Origin: JAWLFI01 sp964627995
Lineage (GTDB): Bacteria > Bacteroidota > Bacteroidia > Chitinophagales > Saprospiraceae
Length of the DNA: 22,659 nt
NCBI GenBank assembly: GCA_964627995.1
Contig: CAZVLN010000036.1
Location: 1-22,659, forward strand
Reading direction: 5' to 3'
The translations under genes and the position numbers were made by a program. Shown in pieces: positions 16,101-22,659 of the stretch. Position 1 is the stretch's first letter. Each line of letters starts with the position of its first letter. Below the pieces are notes generated by a model. That model saw only the letters and a program-made list of their open reading frames with translations. It was not told the origin of the DNA and searched no databases.

Positions 16101-16213
16101 GGGAACTCCCTAACCCCGAGAAAGCTGAAAGCGATTAAGCCGAAAAGAAAAATGAGCAGAGACATTACAGTGGCTAGGACTGGCCGCTCTATTGATATGG
16201 AAGATAGGTTCAT
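13145..16213 (-). CDS. RND efflux pump, inner-membrane transporter (AcrB/HAE1-like)
   Basis: This proton-driven resistance-nodulation-division transporter has 1022 aa and the two-fold repeat of six TM helices plus periplasmic loops. TM1 is at about 11-33. The TM4 block GVVLATGLVVDDAIVMLENI (391-410) carries the proton-relay pair Asp401/Asp402, and the matching TM10 block has the conserved Lys in GIVTKNGILIVEF. Periplasmic porter signatures include FPSVDPPVISVRTNYPGA (37-54). These features place it in the HAE1 multidrug group rather than the metal (CzcA) group, where TM4 differs. Its start overlaps the adaptor stop by 4 bases (ATGA, 16210-16213). Substrates cannot be predicted; solvents, dyes, bile-like detergents or antibiotics are usual for the family. 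Confidence 0.96.
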   Translation of the reverse strand: MNLSSISIERPVLATVMSLLIFLFGLIAFSFLGVREFPSVDPPVISVRTNYPGANANIIETQITEVLEESINGVAGISSLSSISSDGRSSITVEFNLDIDLEAAANDVRDRVSRAVNGLPPDAEPPIVTKADADATTILAMTVQSNERDLMELTEFADRFFKERLQTIEGISRITIWGSKEYSMRLRMDPEKIKAYRLSPQDIRQAFQRENVELPSGKIEGYRSELSIRTFGRLQKPEEFNNLIIRENGNNLVRFKDIGQASIEPRDQQTLLRGNGLIPMVGIAVTPLPGANYISIADEFYKRVEKLKKDMPDDLSLGYAIDTTLPIRAAIDDVTLTIVLAFLLVIFIIFFFLRDWRSTLIPAVAIPISLVGAFFIMYVFNFSINILTLLGVVLATGLVVDDAIVMLENIYQKIESGKDSMTAAHEGAREIFFAIIATTVTLVAVFLPVIFLQGLTGKLFQEFGIVVAGAVIISTFVSLTLTPSLSARILKKKDLSKGFYARTEKHFRRLTESYRNKLKPFLKLRWISPLAIILAATGTYFLFTALPSELAPREDKSGFRILATAPEGVSYELMDQYVLDLLRLVDTIPEKEALISVTAPSFGSSTSVNSAFMRVTLSRPDERERSQGEVVQSLYPKLKQLSFANAFISQSQTIEVRRSFGGLPVAYVLQAPNLNDLREILPKFMEAAANRPEFNVLDLNLKFTKPEINIRINRERARSLGISAQDIAETIQLYFNQQRLGYFIKNNKQYEVVAEADRTHRDQPDDILSLDLRNSAGDLIPISDIIGIEERSTPPQIFHYNRYTSATVSADLSKGYTIGQGIKAMDEISAELLPDNFKTELSGASKEFQDSAGGLSFAFILALGLVYLALAAQFESFVDPLIIMFTVPLALIGALFSLWLLGHTLNIFSQIGMIVLIGIVTKNGILIVEFANQKLAQGQSKLDAILNASASRFRPILMTSLATSLGTLPIALALGSAATSRIPMGVAIIGGLLFAMILTLFIIPGMYLLISRKKPAEDAKID

Positions 16214-17268
16214 TGTCCTAAATTTTCCCAGTTAATGACCGTAGTTTTGACTTTATTCCCTTCAGAAAGTGACAGCAGTCCAGTAATAATTACGGTATCT
16301 CCGCGTTTGCAACCTGCTTGAATTTCAACAGCTGTTTCGTTTCTTATTCCTGTCTCTACTTTTACTTTTTGGGCCTTTCCATTTTTCACAATAAAAACTT
16401 CCTCCTTCTCAATGGTCTTAATGACCGCTTCAGTTGGCACTAAAAGTGCGGAATCTGTTTGGTAGAAAGGGACATTTATACGAGCGAAACTTCCAGGCAA
16501 TATTTTTCGATCTTTATTATCTATACGTGTTTGAATAGCAAAAGACCGGTTTGTTTGTTCTATTCTACTAGAAATCGCATCAATGGGAAGATCAAATTTT
16601 AAATTACTCCCGTATTCTATGGTAATGGAGTCACCGACGCGAATTTGGTCAGCAAATTTTTGGGGGAGTTCAAACTGAACTTTTAATGGGTCCTGTTGCA
16701 CGAGTTCGACTATACCGTCGCCGGGGTTTACGTATGCTCCGGGACTATAGTTTCTGAAACCTGTCAAGCCTGAAAACGGCGCTCGAATTTGAGTTTTATT
16801 AAATCGCACTTGGTTCTCGGCCAATTCATTTTTTAGGTTCTCAACCTCAAATAATAAGTCTTCGAGTTCTTCTTTACTGATTGCATCAATCTTTTCGAGG
16901 CTCTTTCCGCGATCAGCTTTTGAAATCGCATTATTTAAAGAGGTCTTTATCTGGCTTGCTTCAGCTTTAATGTCATCAGCATTAATAGATAAAAGCAGTT
17001 GTCCTTTTTTGACAAATTCGCCTTCCGAAAAATAAATTTTATCAATTCTTCCTGCTATTTCAGGAGAGATCATGACTTGTTCGTAGGGTTCAAATGTTCC
17101 AGTAGAATTAAAATCGCGCGCAAAACTTACTGGATCTAAAACGATAGCTCGAACTGGAAAGGTACGGTCTTGTGACCTGTCACTTCTCTTATTAGATTCT
17201 TCTTCTTGACAAGCTACTCCCCCAAATAAAAGTAATGTTAAGGTCAATATAATGTAGGATGGTCTCAT
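16210..17268 (-). CDS. RND periplasmic adaptor (membrane fusion protein), lipoprotein
   Basis: This adaptor links the inner-membrane pump to the TolC-family channel. The N terminus is a type II signal peptide with lipobox GGVAC, so Cys20 would be lipidated. The mature protein has the first lipoyl half-motif (EPYEQVMISPEIAGRIDKIY, about 60-80, then EGEFVKKGQLLL) and a helical hairpin (about 100-160). The second lipoyl half is TQIRAPFSGLTGFRNYSPGAYV, followed by beta-barrel and membrane-proximal domains (LLVPTEAVIK, VETGI, GDTVIITG). The length of 352 aa is normal. It is the first gene of the efflux operon; plsC ends 79 bases upstream on the same strand, far enough for a separate promoter. No TetR- or MarR-type regulator is adjacent. 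Confidence 0.94.
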   Translation of the reverse strand: MRPSYIILTLTLLLFGGVACQEEESNKRSDRSQDRTFPVRAIVLDPVSFARDFNSTGTFEPYEQVMISPEIAGRIDKIYFSEGEFVKKGQLLLSINADDIKAEASQIKTSLNNAISKADRGKSLEKIDAISKEELEDLLFEVENLKNELAENQVRFNKTQIRAPFSGLTGFRNYSPGAYVNPGDGIVELVQQDPLKVQFELPQKFADQIRVGDSITIEYGSNLKFDLPIDAISSRIEQTNRSFAIQTRIDNKDRKILPGSFARINVPFYQTDSALLVPTEAVIKTIEKEEVFIVKNGKAQKVKVETGIRNETAVEIQAGCKRGDTVIITGLLSLSEGNKVKTTVINWENLGQ

Positions 17269-17347
17269 AGGTAAGCCGTAGATATAAATGGTAAACTGAA
17301 ATGGTGCATTAATAGTTGTGTGTACAAGTATATAAAATAATAACGGT

Positions 17348-18097
17348 TTATAGTAAGCTATTGAGCATATTTTGAATCCATAGTTGAGATTGGGCAGCTG
17401 CTATTTTGGGTTTCTGAATTTCCATTGGTTTTGAGGTCTTAATAATCACCTCTTGCTTCCAGACCCCGAATTGATGAAAGAACTGACTTAGTATACTCCG
17501 GCCCGGAATCCAAAAGCTATTCTCATTCTTATATTTTATAACCATCGAAATTATAGGTGCATCGCTTTGTATTGCGCTATGAAAAACCCCCGTTCGAAAA
17601 GGATGTAAGTTTTGAGGCTCAGGGGATATGGTGCCTTCTGGATATACCAATACAGATCGTCCCGATTCAAGTGCTTGGTTTATTGCTTTTCTGGCTTCTT
17701 TTCTGCTGTTTTTCTCTTCTCGTTTCACATAAATTATTCCAGTTTTAAGTGCAGCATATCCGATGATGGGATATTTGCGTATTTCCGCTTTTGCTACCGG
17801 CATACCATCCAGAAAAGCTAGAGTTATAAGTGGGTCAGAGAAGCTTAGATGATTACTTACCAAGAGATAATGATCTGGAAGTGGGAAGGACTCATAATCA
17901 ATTTTGACTTGAGAGCCCAAAATCCACAAAGCTATCCTGCAATAGAATCGTCTCCATAAGCGCGCATAATTGGTTTTATTTCGTACGAATGGTTCTGATG
18001 GCAGAAAAAACAACAAGCATATCAAAAGTAATAGCACAATTAAAAAAGCGCGAATCCCACCAAGAATATAATGACCGATATGTAGCTTTTTTACCAT
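17348..18097 (-). CDS. plsC: 1-acyl-sn-glycerol-3-phosphate acyltransferase (PlsC family)
   Basis: This inner-membrane acyltransferase makes phosphatidic acid, or acylates another lipid. Motif I is NHLSFSD (82-88), with His83 and Asp88 forming the HX4D catalytic dyad. Motif III is VYPEGT (151-156). One N-terminal TM helix spans about 13-32, as in small PlsC proteins. Motif II is represented by GIIYVKREEK (120-129). The length of 249 aa is usual. Paralogues that acylate ornithine or aminolipids (OlsA) have the same motifs, so the exact acceptor is open. It lies 56 bases from the divergent malic enzyme and 79 bases before the efflux adaptor. Co-transcription with the efflux genes is possible but not shown. 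Confidence 0.88.
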   Translation of the reverse strand: MVKKLHIGHYILGGIRAFLIVLLLLICLLFFLPSEPFVRNKTNYARLWRRFYCRIALWILGSQVKIDYESFPLPDHYLLVSNHLSFSDPLITLAFLDGMPVAKAEIRKYPIIGYAALKTGIIYVKREEKNSRKEARKAINQALESGRSVLVYPEGTISPEPQNLHPFRTGVFHSAIQSDAPIISMVIKYKNENSFWIPGRSILSQFFHQFGVWKQEVIIKTSKPMEIQKPKIAAAQSQLWIQNMLNSLL

Positions 18098-18106
18098 TTG
18101 TTCCTC

Positions 18107-18137
18107 AAGTTTAAAGAAACTTTCATACTATTGTATG
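18107..18137. promoter_or_regulatory. Two small inverted repeats in the plsC/malic enzyme divergent spacer
   Basis: The 56-base divergent spacer (18098-18153) holds AAGTTT-AAAG-AAACTT (18107-18122) and CATAC-TATT-GTATG (18124-18137). Both are perfect but short. They may be operator sites for one or both genes. I see no clear TAnnTTTG here. Confidence 0.3.
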
Positions 18138-18153
18138 CACCAACGCACAAAAT

Positions 18154-19341
18154 ATGGATTACTTCAAAGAATCTTTAATATTACATAAGCGCTTACGCGG
18201 CAAAATAAGGGTCGGAACCAAATTTGATGTACGAACGAAGGAAGATCTGGCTCTTGTGTATTCGCCTGGCGTAGCTGCACCTTGCCGTGAAATAGCAGAG
18301 GATCCGGAAAAAGTTTGGGATTACACGATTAAAAGTAATACCGTCGCGATCGTCACAGACGGATCTGCAGTATTAGGATTAGGAAATATTGGAGCTCGGG
18401 CAGCTATTCCGGTAATGGAGGGAAAAGCAATGCTTTTTAAGCGCTTTGCCGGAATCGACGCTTTTCCGATCTGCCTGGATACACAGGACCCTGATAAAAT
18501 CGTGGAAACTGTCAAAATGATTTCTCCCGTCTTTGGCGGAGTTAACCTGGAAGATATATCAGCTCCAAACAGTTTTGAAGTGGAGCAGCGACTGCAAGAT
18601 ATTGGCATTCCAGTCTTTCACGACGATCAACACGGAACAGCAATCGTGGTGCTAGGTGGATTGATCAATGCGGCAAAATTGGTAAATAAAGATTTTTCTG
18701 ACCTTAAGGTTGTTATTAATGGTGCAGGTGCTGCTGGCGTAGCAATAGCAAAACTATTACAATGCGTGGGAGGAGAGCATTTAGATATGTGTGTACCTGT
18801 GAGGAATATTTTAGTTTGCGATAGCAAAGGAATTATTTCTCCGGATCGATCCGACTTAAACTCTTCTAAGCAAGAGTTATTGAAATTTACAAATCGTGAG
18901 AAGATTAGCGGGGGACTTAAAGATGCATTGGAGGATGCAGATGTATTTATTGGGGTTTCAGTTGGAAATCTATTGGTTGCTGAGGATATTGAGCGTATGG
19001 CTAAAGATGCGATTGTTTTTGGTTTGGCAAACCCTGATCCGGAGATTATGCCTGAAGAAGCTAAAAAGGGGGGGGCTGCCATTGTAGGAACAGGGCGATC
19101 TGATTTGCCCAATCAAGTAAATAACGTTTTAGGCTTTCCCGGGATTTTCCGAGGCGCACTAGATGCAAGGGCTAAAGTTATTTCTGCAAGAATGAAAATA
19201 GCAGCGGCGCGAGCCATTTCCAACTGTTTGATGCATCCGACGCATGAGATGGTTATTCCGCCAACATTAAACGCAGAGGTTGCCTTTAAAGTAGCAGAGG
19301 CGGTAAGAGACGCTGCGATTGAGGAACAAGGACAAGGATGA
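18154..19341 (+). CDS. Malic enzyme, short form (oxaloacetate-decarboxylating malate dehydrogenase)
   Basis: The enzyme converts malate to pyruvate, CO2 and NAD(P)H, supplying pyruvate and reducing power in the cytoplasm. Conserved catalytic and metal residues are visible: Tyr36 in VYSPGVAAPC, Lys91 in MEGKAMLFK, Glu133/Asp134 in GGVNLEDI, and Asp157/Asp158 in FHDDQHGTA. The nucleotide fold GAGAAG is at 190-195, and GRSDLPNQVNN is near 313-323. At 395 aa it is the short bacterial form without the C-terminal phosphotransacetylase-like domain of MaeB (about 750 aa). The full set of motifs and a natural C terminus argue against truncation. Cofactor choice is not certain. Its TGA abuts the stop of the opposite gene with no spacer. 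Confidence 0.93.
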   Translation: MDYFKESLILHKRLRGKIRVGTKFDVRTKEDLALVYSPGVAAPCREIAEDPEKVWDYTIKSNTVAIVTDGSAVLGLGNIGARAAIPVMEGKAMLFKRFAGIDAFPICLDTQDPDKIVETVKMISPVFGGVNLEDISAPNSFEVEQRLQDIGIPVFHDDQHGTAIVVLGGLINAAKLVNKDFSDLKVVINGAGAAGVAIAKLLQCVGGEHLDMCVPVRNILVCDSKGIISPDRSDLNSSKQELLKFTNREKISGGLKDALEDADVFIGVSVGNLLVAEDIERMAKDAIVFGLANPDPEIMPEEAKKGGAAIVGTGRSDLPNQVNNVLGFPGIFRGALDARAKVISARMKIAAARAISNCLMHPTHEMVIPPTLNAEVAFKVAEAVRDAAIEEQGQG

Positions 19342-19360
19342 TCAATTAGATTGATCCTCC
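19336..19360. terminator. Hairpin spanning two abutting convergent stop codons
   Basis: GATCAAT (19340-19346) pairs with ATTGATC (19350-19356) around a TAG loop. After one T/C mismatch the stem continues with GGA (19336-19338) and TCC (19358-19360). The stem contains both the malic enzyme stop and the stop of the minus-strand gene. There is no T tract on either side, so it may be a processing or 3'-end protecting structure rather than an intrinsic terminator. Confidence 0.4.
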
Positions 19361-19836
19361 TGGAGGTCTTTTAAGGAATCAAATAACTTTGGATCCTTTA
19401 GAATAAGGTAGCCATTTTGCATGAATTCAAATTTGGCTTGATTGACATCCCCTTCAGGTGTTTTATTGGCATGAAAGGTTTGTAGTTTACCTCCATGCTC
19501 ACGTAGTATCTCATTCCAGGCTGCTGGGGAGCTTTCATCCAAAAAATTAAGGTAAGGATTGCCAATCACGCGAATCCCTCTCATCACAAAAGGGTCTTCA
19601 TCTACTTTGACAATTTGTATATTATGTGCAGATCTTAATTCTAGGTAATCGATATCAGATAAGGTTTTTTCAAAAACAAAATCTGAAAAACGATCTAGCC
19701 AATTTTCAGCCACTTGGGGCTTTTCAGCTTTCATTTTTTCCCAATCTGCTGCTGGAATAGAATGGGCAGCCAAAAATTTCACAAACTCTTTTTTTAGCTC
19801 CGATAATTCATCCTTAGTTAATCGCCGGTATTTCAT
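19342..19836 (-). CDS. Small cytoplasmic protein of unknown function, probably Bacteroidota family DUF6495
   Basis: The protein has 164 aa, with no signal peptide or membrane segment. It opens MKYRRLTKDELSELKKEFV, a charged helix, followed by FLAAHSIPAADWEKMKAEKP and a Phe/Asp-rich helix (RFSDFVFEKTLSDIDYLELR). The second half has short strands (IQIVKVDEDPFVMRGIRVIG, AKFEFMQNGYLIL). From memory this matches the conserved Bacteroidota family DUF6495; the family name should be treated as probable. Conservation of the first block suggests a core function, but none is known to me. Its stop abuts that of the malic enzyme, and it is divergent from the aminotransferase across a 148-base spacer. Confidence 0.72.
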   Translation of the reverse strand: MKYRRLTKDELSELKKEFVKFLAAHSIPAADWEKMKAEKPQVAENWLDRFSDFVFEKTLSDIDYLELRSAHNIQIVKVDEDPFVMRGIRVIGNPYLNFLDESSPAAWNEILREHGGKLQTFHANKTPEGDVNQAKFEFMQNGYLILKDPKLFDSLKDLQEDQSN

Positions 19837-19956
19837 CTCACTCTTTTTTTAAGGGAATTCAAAATGCCCCATGTGAACCTCATACAATATTACATATTTA
19901 TGATGACTATGTTTTGAATGACTGGGGTAAAGGCATCTAACCGGTAAAAATTCTTT

Positions 19957-19964
19957 TATCTTTG
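19957..19964 (+). promoter_or_regulatory. -7 element upstream of the aminotransferase
   Basis: TATCTTTG matches TAnnTTTG exactly and ends 20 bases before the ATG at 19985, a normal leader length. No TTTG is found 19-21 bases upstream, so the -33 part is poor. Confidence 0.5.
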
Positions 19965-19973
19965 AGTGCTCAA

Positions 19974-19988
19974 ATGAAGACCAAATGA
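19974..19988 (+). other. Four-codon upstream ORF overlapping the aminotransferase start
   Basis: ATG AAG ACC AAA TGA begins 11 bases before the main ATG, and its TGA overlaps it as ATGA. Layout and spacing are identical to the mini-ORF before the Usp gene (11178-11192), but the codons differ. Confidence 0.3.
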
Positions 19989-21112
19989 AGGACATACAAA
20001 TGGTAGATCTCGTATCTCAATACGAGAAAATTCAGGAAGAAGTTATGGAAGGAATGGCTGATATTCTTTCTAAGGCTCAGTTTATTAATGGACCCACAGT
20101 GCATGAATTTAGCTCTAATTTAGCGGCTTATCACGGTGTAAAACATGCCATTCCTTGTGGGAATGGAACGGATGCTCTCCAAATTGCCATGATGGCTCTT
20201 GATTTACAACCCGGTGATGAAGTAATTACCACGCCATTTACGTTTATAGCTACCGCTGAAGTCATTGCTCTATTGGGATTAAGACCTGTTTTTGTTGATA
20301 TCAATCCTCATACATTTAATTTAGATGAAGTTCAGATTGAGGCAGCTGTTACAGAGAAAACGAAAGCTATAGTACCGGTTCATCTTTTTGGTCAATGTTG
20401 CGAAATGTCGCATATTCAGCGAGTAGCTCAAAAACACGACTTATTTATCATTGAAGACAATGCTCAGTCCATAGGCGCTGAATATTTAACCAAGGAAGGC
20501 AAAAAACAAAAGTCTGGCACTTTAGGACATATTGGAGCCACATCTTTTTTCCCTTCGAAAAATTTGGGAGCTTATGGTGATGGCGGTGCTATGGTGACTG
20601 ACGATGATGCTTTAGCTGAGCGAATACGATCTATTTGTAATCATGGAAGTACTCAGCGCTACCATCATGACCACATAGGAGTTAATTCAAGATTGGACAC
20701 CTTACAAGCTCATGTTTTAAATGTAAAGTTGAAATATTTAGATAGTTACATTAACAATCGAATTGAAGCTGCCAATCGATACGATGAGTTATTGAAAGAA
20801 GTAGAAGATGTTGACATTCCTTTTCGAGCTTCCTTCTCTTCTCACGTATTTCATCAATATACCATGAGGGTTCCCGCTGAAAATCGCGATGGTCTTGTAG
20901 AGCATTTTGGAAAGGCTGGTATTCCCTGCGGCGTGTATTACCCTATTCCTCTGCACATTCAAGACGCTTATAAAGCATATGGTTTTGAGATAGGAGATTT
21001 TCCAAAATCTGAAAAAGCTGCGAAGGAAGTATTTTCTTTACCTATGCATACTGAATTAACAGAAGAACAACAATCCTACATTGTCAAACACATAAAGGAT
21101 TATCTTTCTTAG
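19985..21112 (+). CDS. DegT/DnrJ/EryC1/StrS-family PLP aminotransferase (nucleotide-sugar)
   Basis: This PLP-dependent enzyme transfers an amino group to a keto-sugar nucleotide, for surface polysaccharide, O-antigen or glycan building. The PLP lysine is Lys192 in FFPSKNLGAYGDGGA. Asp158 (IIEDNAQSIGA) contacts the pyridine nitrogen, and GNGTDAL (59-65) binds phosphate. The length of 375 aa is normal. The opening MKDIQMVDLVSQYEKI and the ICNHGSTQRYHHDHIGVNSRLD block look most like the WbpE/WlbC group, which acts on UDP-3-keto-GlcNAcA. That choice is tentative, since no other sugar-nucleotide gene lies nearby. The ATG at 19985 gives the conserved N terminus; an earlier ATG at 19974 opens only a four-codon ORF. 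Confidence 0.9.
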   Translation: MKDIQMVDLVSQYEKIQEEVMEGMADILSKAQFINGPTVHEFSSNLAAYHGVKHAIPCGNGTDALQIAMMALDLQPGDEVITTPFTFIATAEVIALLGLRPVFVDINPHTFNLDEVQIEAAVTEKTKAIVPVHLFGQCCEMSHIQRVAQKHDLFIIEDNAQSIGAEYLTKEGKKQKSGTLGHIGATSFFPSKNLGAYGDGGAMVTDDDALAERIRSICNHGSTQRYHHDHIGVNSRLDTLQAHVLNVKLKYLDSYINNRIEAANRYDELLKEVEDVDIPFRASFSSHVFHQYTMRVPAENRDGLVEHFGKAGIPCGVYYPIPLHIQDAYKAYGFEIGDFPKSEKAAKEVFSLPMHTELTEEQQSYIVKHIKDYLS

Positions 21113-21196
21113 CAGTAAATCAGTACACAAGCTATGTGAATCAAAGGATTAGTCTTTTATAAAAGGTGTCCGTTTATTCATGCTATTCACTTATCC

Positions 21197-22411
21197 CTAA
21201 CTCGATTCAAGCGCCACAACTGCAGGTAAGGGTTTACCCTCTAATAGGGTAAGCATTGCACCGCCTCCAGTTGAAATGTGGCTCATTCGGTCAGTTAAAT
21301 CTAAAACTTGGACAGCACTTGCGGAATCACCTCCACCTACCAGCGAATAAGCACCTCGAGATGTAGCGTCAGCAATAGCAATGGCGATCTTTTCTGTTCC
21401 TTTTGCAAATGGTTGCATCTCAAAAACGCCCATCGGGCCGTTCCAAATTATGGTTCCGGCTTTCATAATAATTTTCTGAAATTGCTCCGCTGCTTTTGGT
21501 CCTATATCTAATCCCATCCAATCGTCACTAATTTCTCTACTGGATACAACTTTAGTTTTGGCATCTCTGTGAAACTGATCAGCGACTACCGAATCTTCAG
21601 GTATATGAATACCAGTATTGTTGTCTTTTGCTTTCTTAACTATTTTTCTAGCTAATTGAAAGTAGTCCTCTTCTAAAAGACTATTTCCTACCAAGCCACC
21701 TTGAGCTGCTATAAAAGTGTAGGCCATGCCTCCACCGATAATGATTTCGTCTGCTAAGTCAATCATATTCTCCAATAAACCTATTTTATCAGAGACTTTC
21801 GACCCACCAACCACAGCAACTACTGGGCTTGTAGGGTTTTCTAGGACGCTATATCCTTCTGCTACCTCTTTACTCATCAATAGACCAGCCCCTTTTGAAT
21901 CCGGATTGAACTGCTCTGCTAATGCTACTGTAGAAGCATGATTTCTATGGGCTGTGCCAAAAGCATCATTCACATATATCTCGCCTAATGCTCTCCAGTC
22001 CGCTGCGAGTGCTGCACTATTATTTTTTTCTCCTTCTGCAAAGCGCGTGTTTTCAAGAACCAAAAATTCTCCTTCCTTTAATTTCGATGCAGCCTCGGTT
22101 ACCTTTTCGCCTGTATTCTCATCGACGAAACTTACAGAATAGGGTAGAAGCTCATTGAGTCGCTCAGCAACCAATCTGAGCGAATAGGTTTTTTTCTTAA
22201 TATTTCCCTGGCTGTCGGTATCTTTTTGCGGCCTGCCCAAGTGCGAAAGTAAGATGACTTTACAATTATTTTTTGCTAACTCTTTGAGTGTCGGAATCGC
22301 CGCTTTAATTCGGCTATCATCTGTTATAGATCCGTCCCGCATAGGAACATTAAAGTCTACTCTGACGATCACGGACTTTCCTTTAAGGTCTAATTCATTT
22401 ATACTTTTCAT
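21197..22411 (-). CDS. pgk: Phosphoglycerate kinase
   Basis: This glycolytic and gluconeogenic kinase interconverts 1,3-bisphosphoglycerate plus ADP and 3-phosphoglycerate plus ATP in the cytoplasm. The signature VIVRVDFNVP (14-23), the substrate-binding SHLGRP (56-61), and LENTRFAEGE are intact. So are the nucleotide-binding VGGSKVSDKIGLLENM, WNGPMGVFE and the C-terminal GGGDSASAVQ and SHISTGGGAML. The length of 404 aa is slightly above the usual 394-400. The gene is alone on its strand here. A -7 match lies upstream at 22449-22456. The 84-base spacer to the convergent aminotransferase contains CTTTTATAAAAG (21154-21165), a palindrome but not a convincing terminator. Confidence 0.98.
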   Translation of the reverse strand: MKSINELDLKGKSVIVRVDFNVPMRDGSITDDSRIKAAIPTLKELAKNNCKVILLSHLGRPQKDTDSQGNIKKKTYSLRLVAERLNELLPYSVSFVDENTGEKVTEAASKLKEGEFLVLENTRFAEGEKNNSAALAADWRALGEIYVNDAFGTAHRNHASTVALAEQFNPDSKGAGLLMSKEVAEGYSVLENPTSPVVAVVGGSKVSDKIGLLENMIDLADEIIIGGGMAYTFIAAQGGLVGNSLLEEDYFQLARKIVKKAKDNNTGIHIPEDSVVADQFHRDAKTKVVSSREISDDWMGLDIGPKAAEQFQKIIMKAGTIIWNGPMGVFEMQPFAKGTEKIAIAIADATSRGAYSLVGGGDSASAVQVLDLTDRMSHISTGGGAMLTLLEGKPLPAVVALESS

Positions 22412-22448
22412 GGGTATATGGCTATTTTATTAATTGAAAGTACTCCTA

Positions 22449-22456
22449 CAAATGTA
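22449..22456 (-). promoter_or_regulatory. -7 element of pgk
   Basis: On the minus strand TACATTTG matches TAnnTTTG exactly and ends 37 bases before the pgk ATG. No TTTG is present at the -33 spacing, so only the -7 half is supported. Confidence 0.5.
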
Positions 22457-22535
22457 AGTAATTGTCTGTACTGATGTGCTCTTTAAGATAATCAGGATTC
22501 TTTGAAAAAGAAAATTCTAGAATTTAGGATGAAAA

Positions 22536-22568
22536 TTTGGCTAATATTCATTTCAAATCATATATTTG
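22536..22568 (+). promoter_or_regulatory. Bacteroidota housekeeping promoter for tRNA-Glu
   Basis: TTTG (22536-22539), a 21-base spacer, then TATATTTG (22561-22568) match the full Bacteroidota primary-sigma consensus TTTG-N19-21-TAnnTTTG. Transcription would begin near 22574, about 30 bases before the tRNA. It is the best promoter in the window. Confidence 0.85.
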
Positions 22569-22605
22569 CGATGCTTTTGAGCAAAGGCTCAATCGGATAT
22601 TATAT

Positions 22606-22659
22606 GGCCCATTCGTCTAGTGGTTAGGACATCAGGTTTTCATCCTGGAAACAGGGGTT
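22606..22659 (+). tRNA. tRNA-Glu (anticodon TTC), 5' part, cut by the window end
   Basis: The sequence begins with acceptor strand GGCCCAT and a D-arm TCTAGTGGTTAGGA. The anticodon stem TCAGG/CCTGG closes the loop TTTTCAT, which places TTC at positions 34-36 and so reads GAA/GAG. The last bases shown enter the variable loop and T-arm (GGGGTT). The 3' third and the acceptor partner strand lie beyond the window. Confidence 0.96.

Noticed and set aside
18627..19112. A 161-codon minus-strand open frame opposite the malic enzyme
   Set aside because: It mirrors the conserved nucleotide-binding region of malic enzyme and has a low-complexity Ser/Pro/Thr composition.
18154..19341. Malic enzyme as a truncated MaeB lacking its phosphotransacetylase domain
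   Set aside because: The short form of about 400 aa is a normal bacterial type, all catalytic motifs are present and no remnant of the second domain follows.
21154..21165. CTTTTATAAAAG palindrome between the aminotransferase and pgk as a terminator
   Set aside because: It has no loop and no adjoining T tract, so it is too weak to call.
1..22659. CRISPR array, prophage, insertion sequence, toxin-antitoxin or defence island
   Set aside because: I saw no regularly spaced direct repeats, transposase or integrase motifs, or defence-type domains; all larger genes are housekeeping or envelope functions.

Overview
The window looks like an ordinary, gene-dense chromosomal stretch from a Bacteroidota bacterium, most likely in or near the Saprospiria/Saprospiraceae. 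The evidence is the gene families, several perfect or near-perfect copies of the Bacteroidota -7 promoter element TAnnTTTG, weak Shine-Dalgarno context at most starts, and intergenic palindromic repeats of a kind I associate with this phylum. The lineage call is from memory of these families, not from a search. I see no transposase, integrase, phage gene, CRISPR array, toxin-antitoxin pair or defence locus.

Layout. 44-3173 (+) is a tight four-gene run: exported isoaspartyl peptidase/L-asparaginase, enoyl-CoA hydratase, thioredoxin-reductase-like ferredoxin-NADP reductase, and an adrenodoxin-type [2Fe-2S] ferredoxin. A GC-rich inverted repeat pair (3181-3387) separates it from valS (3467-6097, +) and a membrane fatty-acid desaturase (6292-7380, +), which ends in a strong intrinsic terminator. 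Two short hairpin repeats follow. On the minus strand, 10673 down to 7685, an outer-membrane-type protein, Kdo transferase (waaA) and heptose-7-phosphate kinase (rfaE1) form a coupled operon for lipopolysaccharide core. A 515-base gene-free region (10674-11188) holds a GC-rich palindromic repeat, an AT-only dyad and a 14-bp palindrome ahead of a degenerate universal stress protein (11189-11860, +). Facing it is a complete tripartite RND efflux operon (adaptor, pump, outer membrane factor; 17268 down to 11866), preceded by a PlsC-type acyltransferase. Then come malic enzyme (+), a small Bacteroidota-type protein of unknown function (-), a sugar aminotransferase (+), phosphoglycerate kinase (-), and the first 54 bases of tRNA-Glu(TTC) with a very good promoter.

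How the parts fit. Much of the window serves the cell envelope (LPS core, acyltransferase, desaturase, nucleotide-sugar amination, efflux) plus central carbon metabolism (malic enzyme, Pgk) and redox supply. The ferredoxin/reductase pair is a plausible electron source for the desaturase, but that link is inference. The most unusual things are non-coding: paired palindromic repeats, convergent genes whose stop codons abut inside a hairpin, and two genes that each have a four-codon upstream ORF at exactly the same spacing. I did not find a convincing new multi-gene system.
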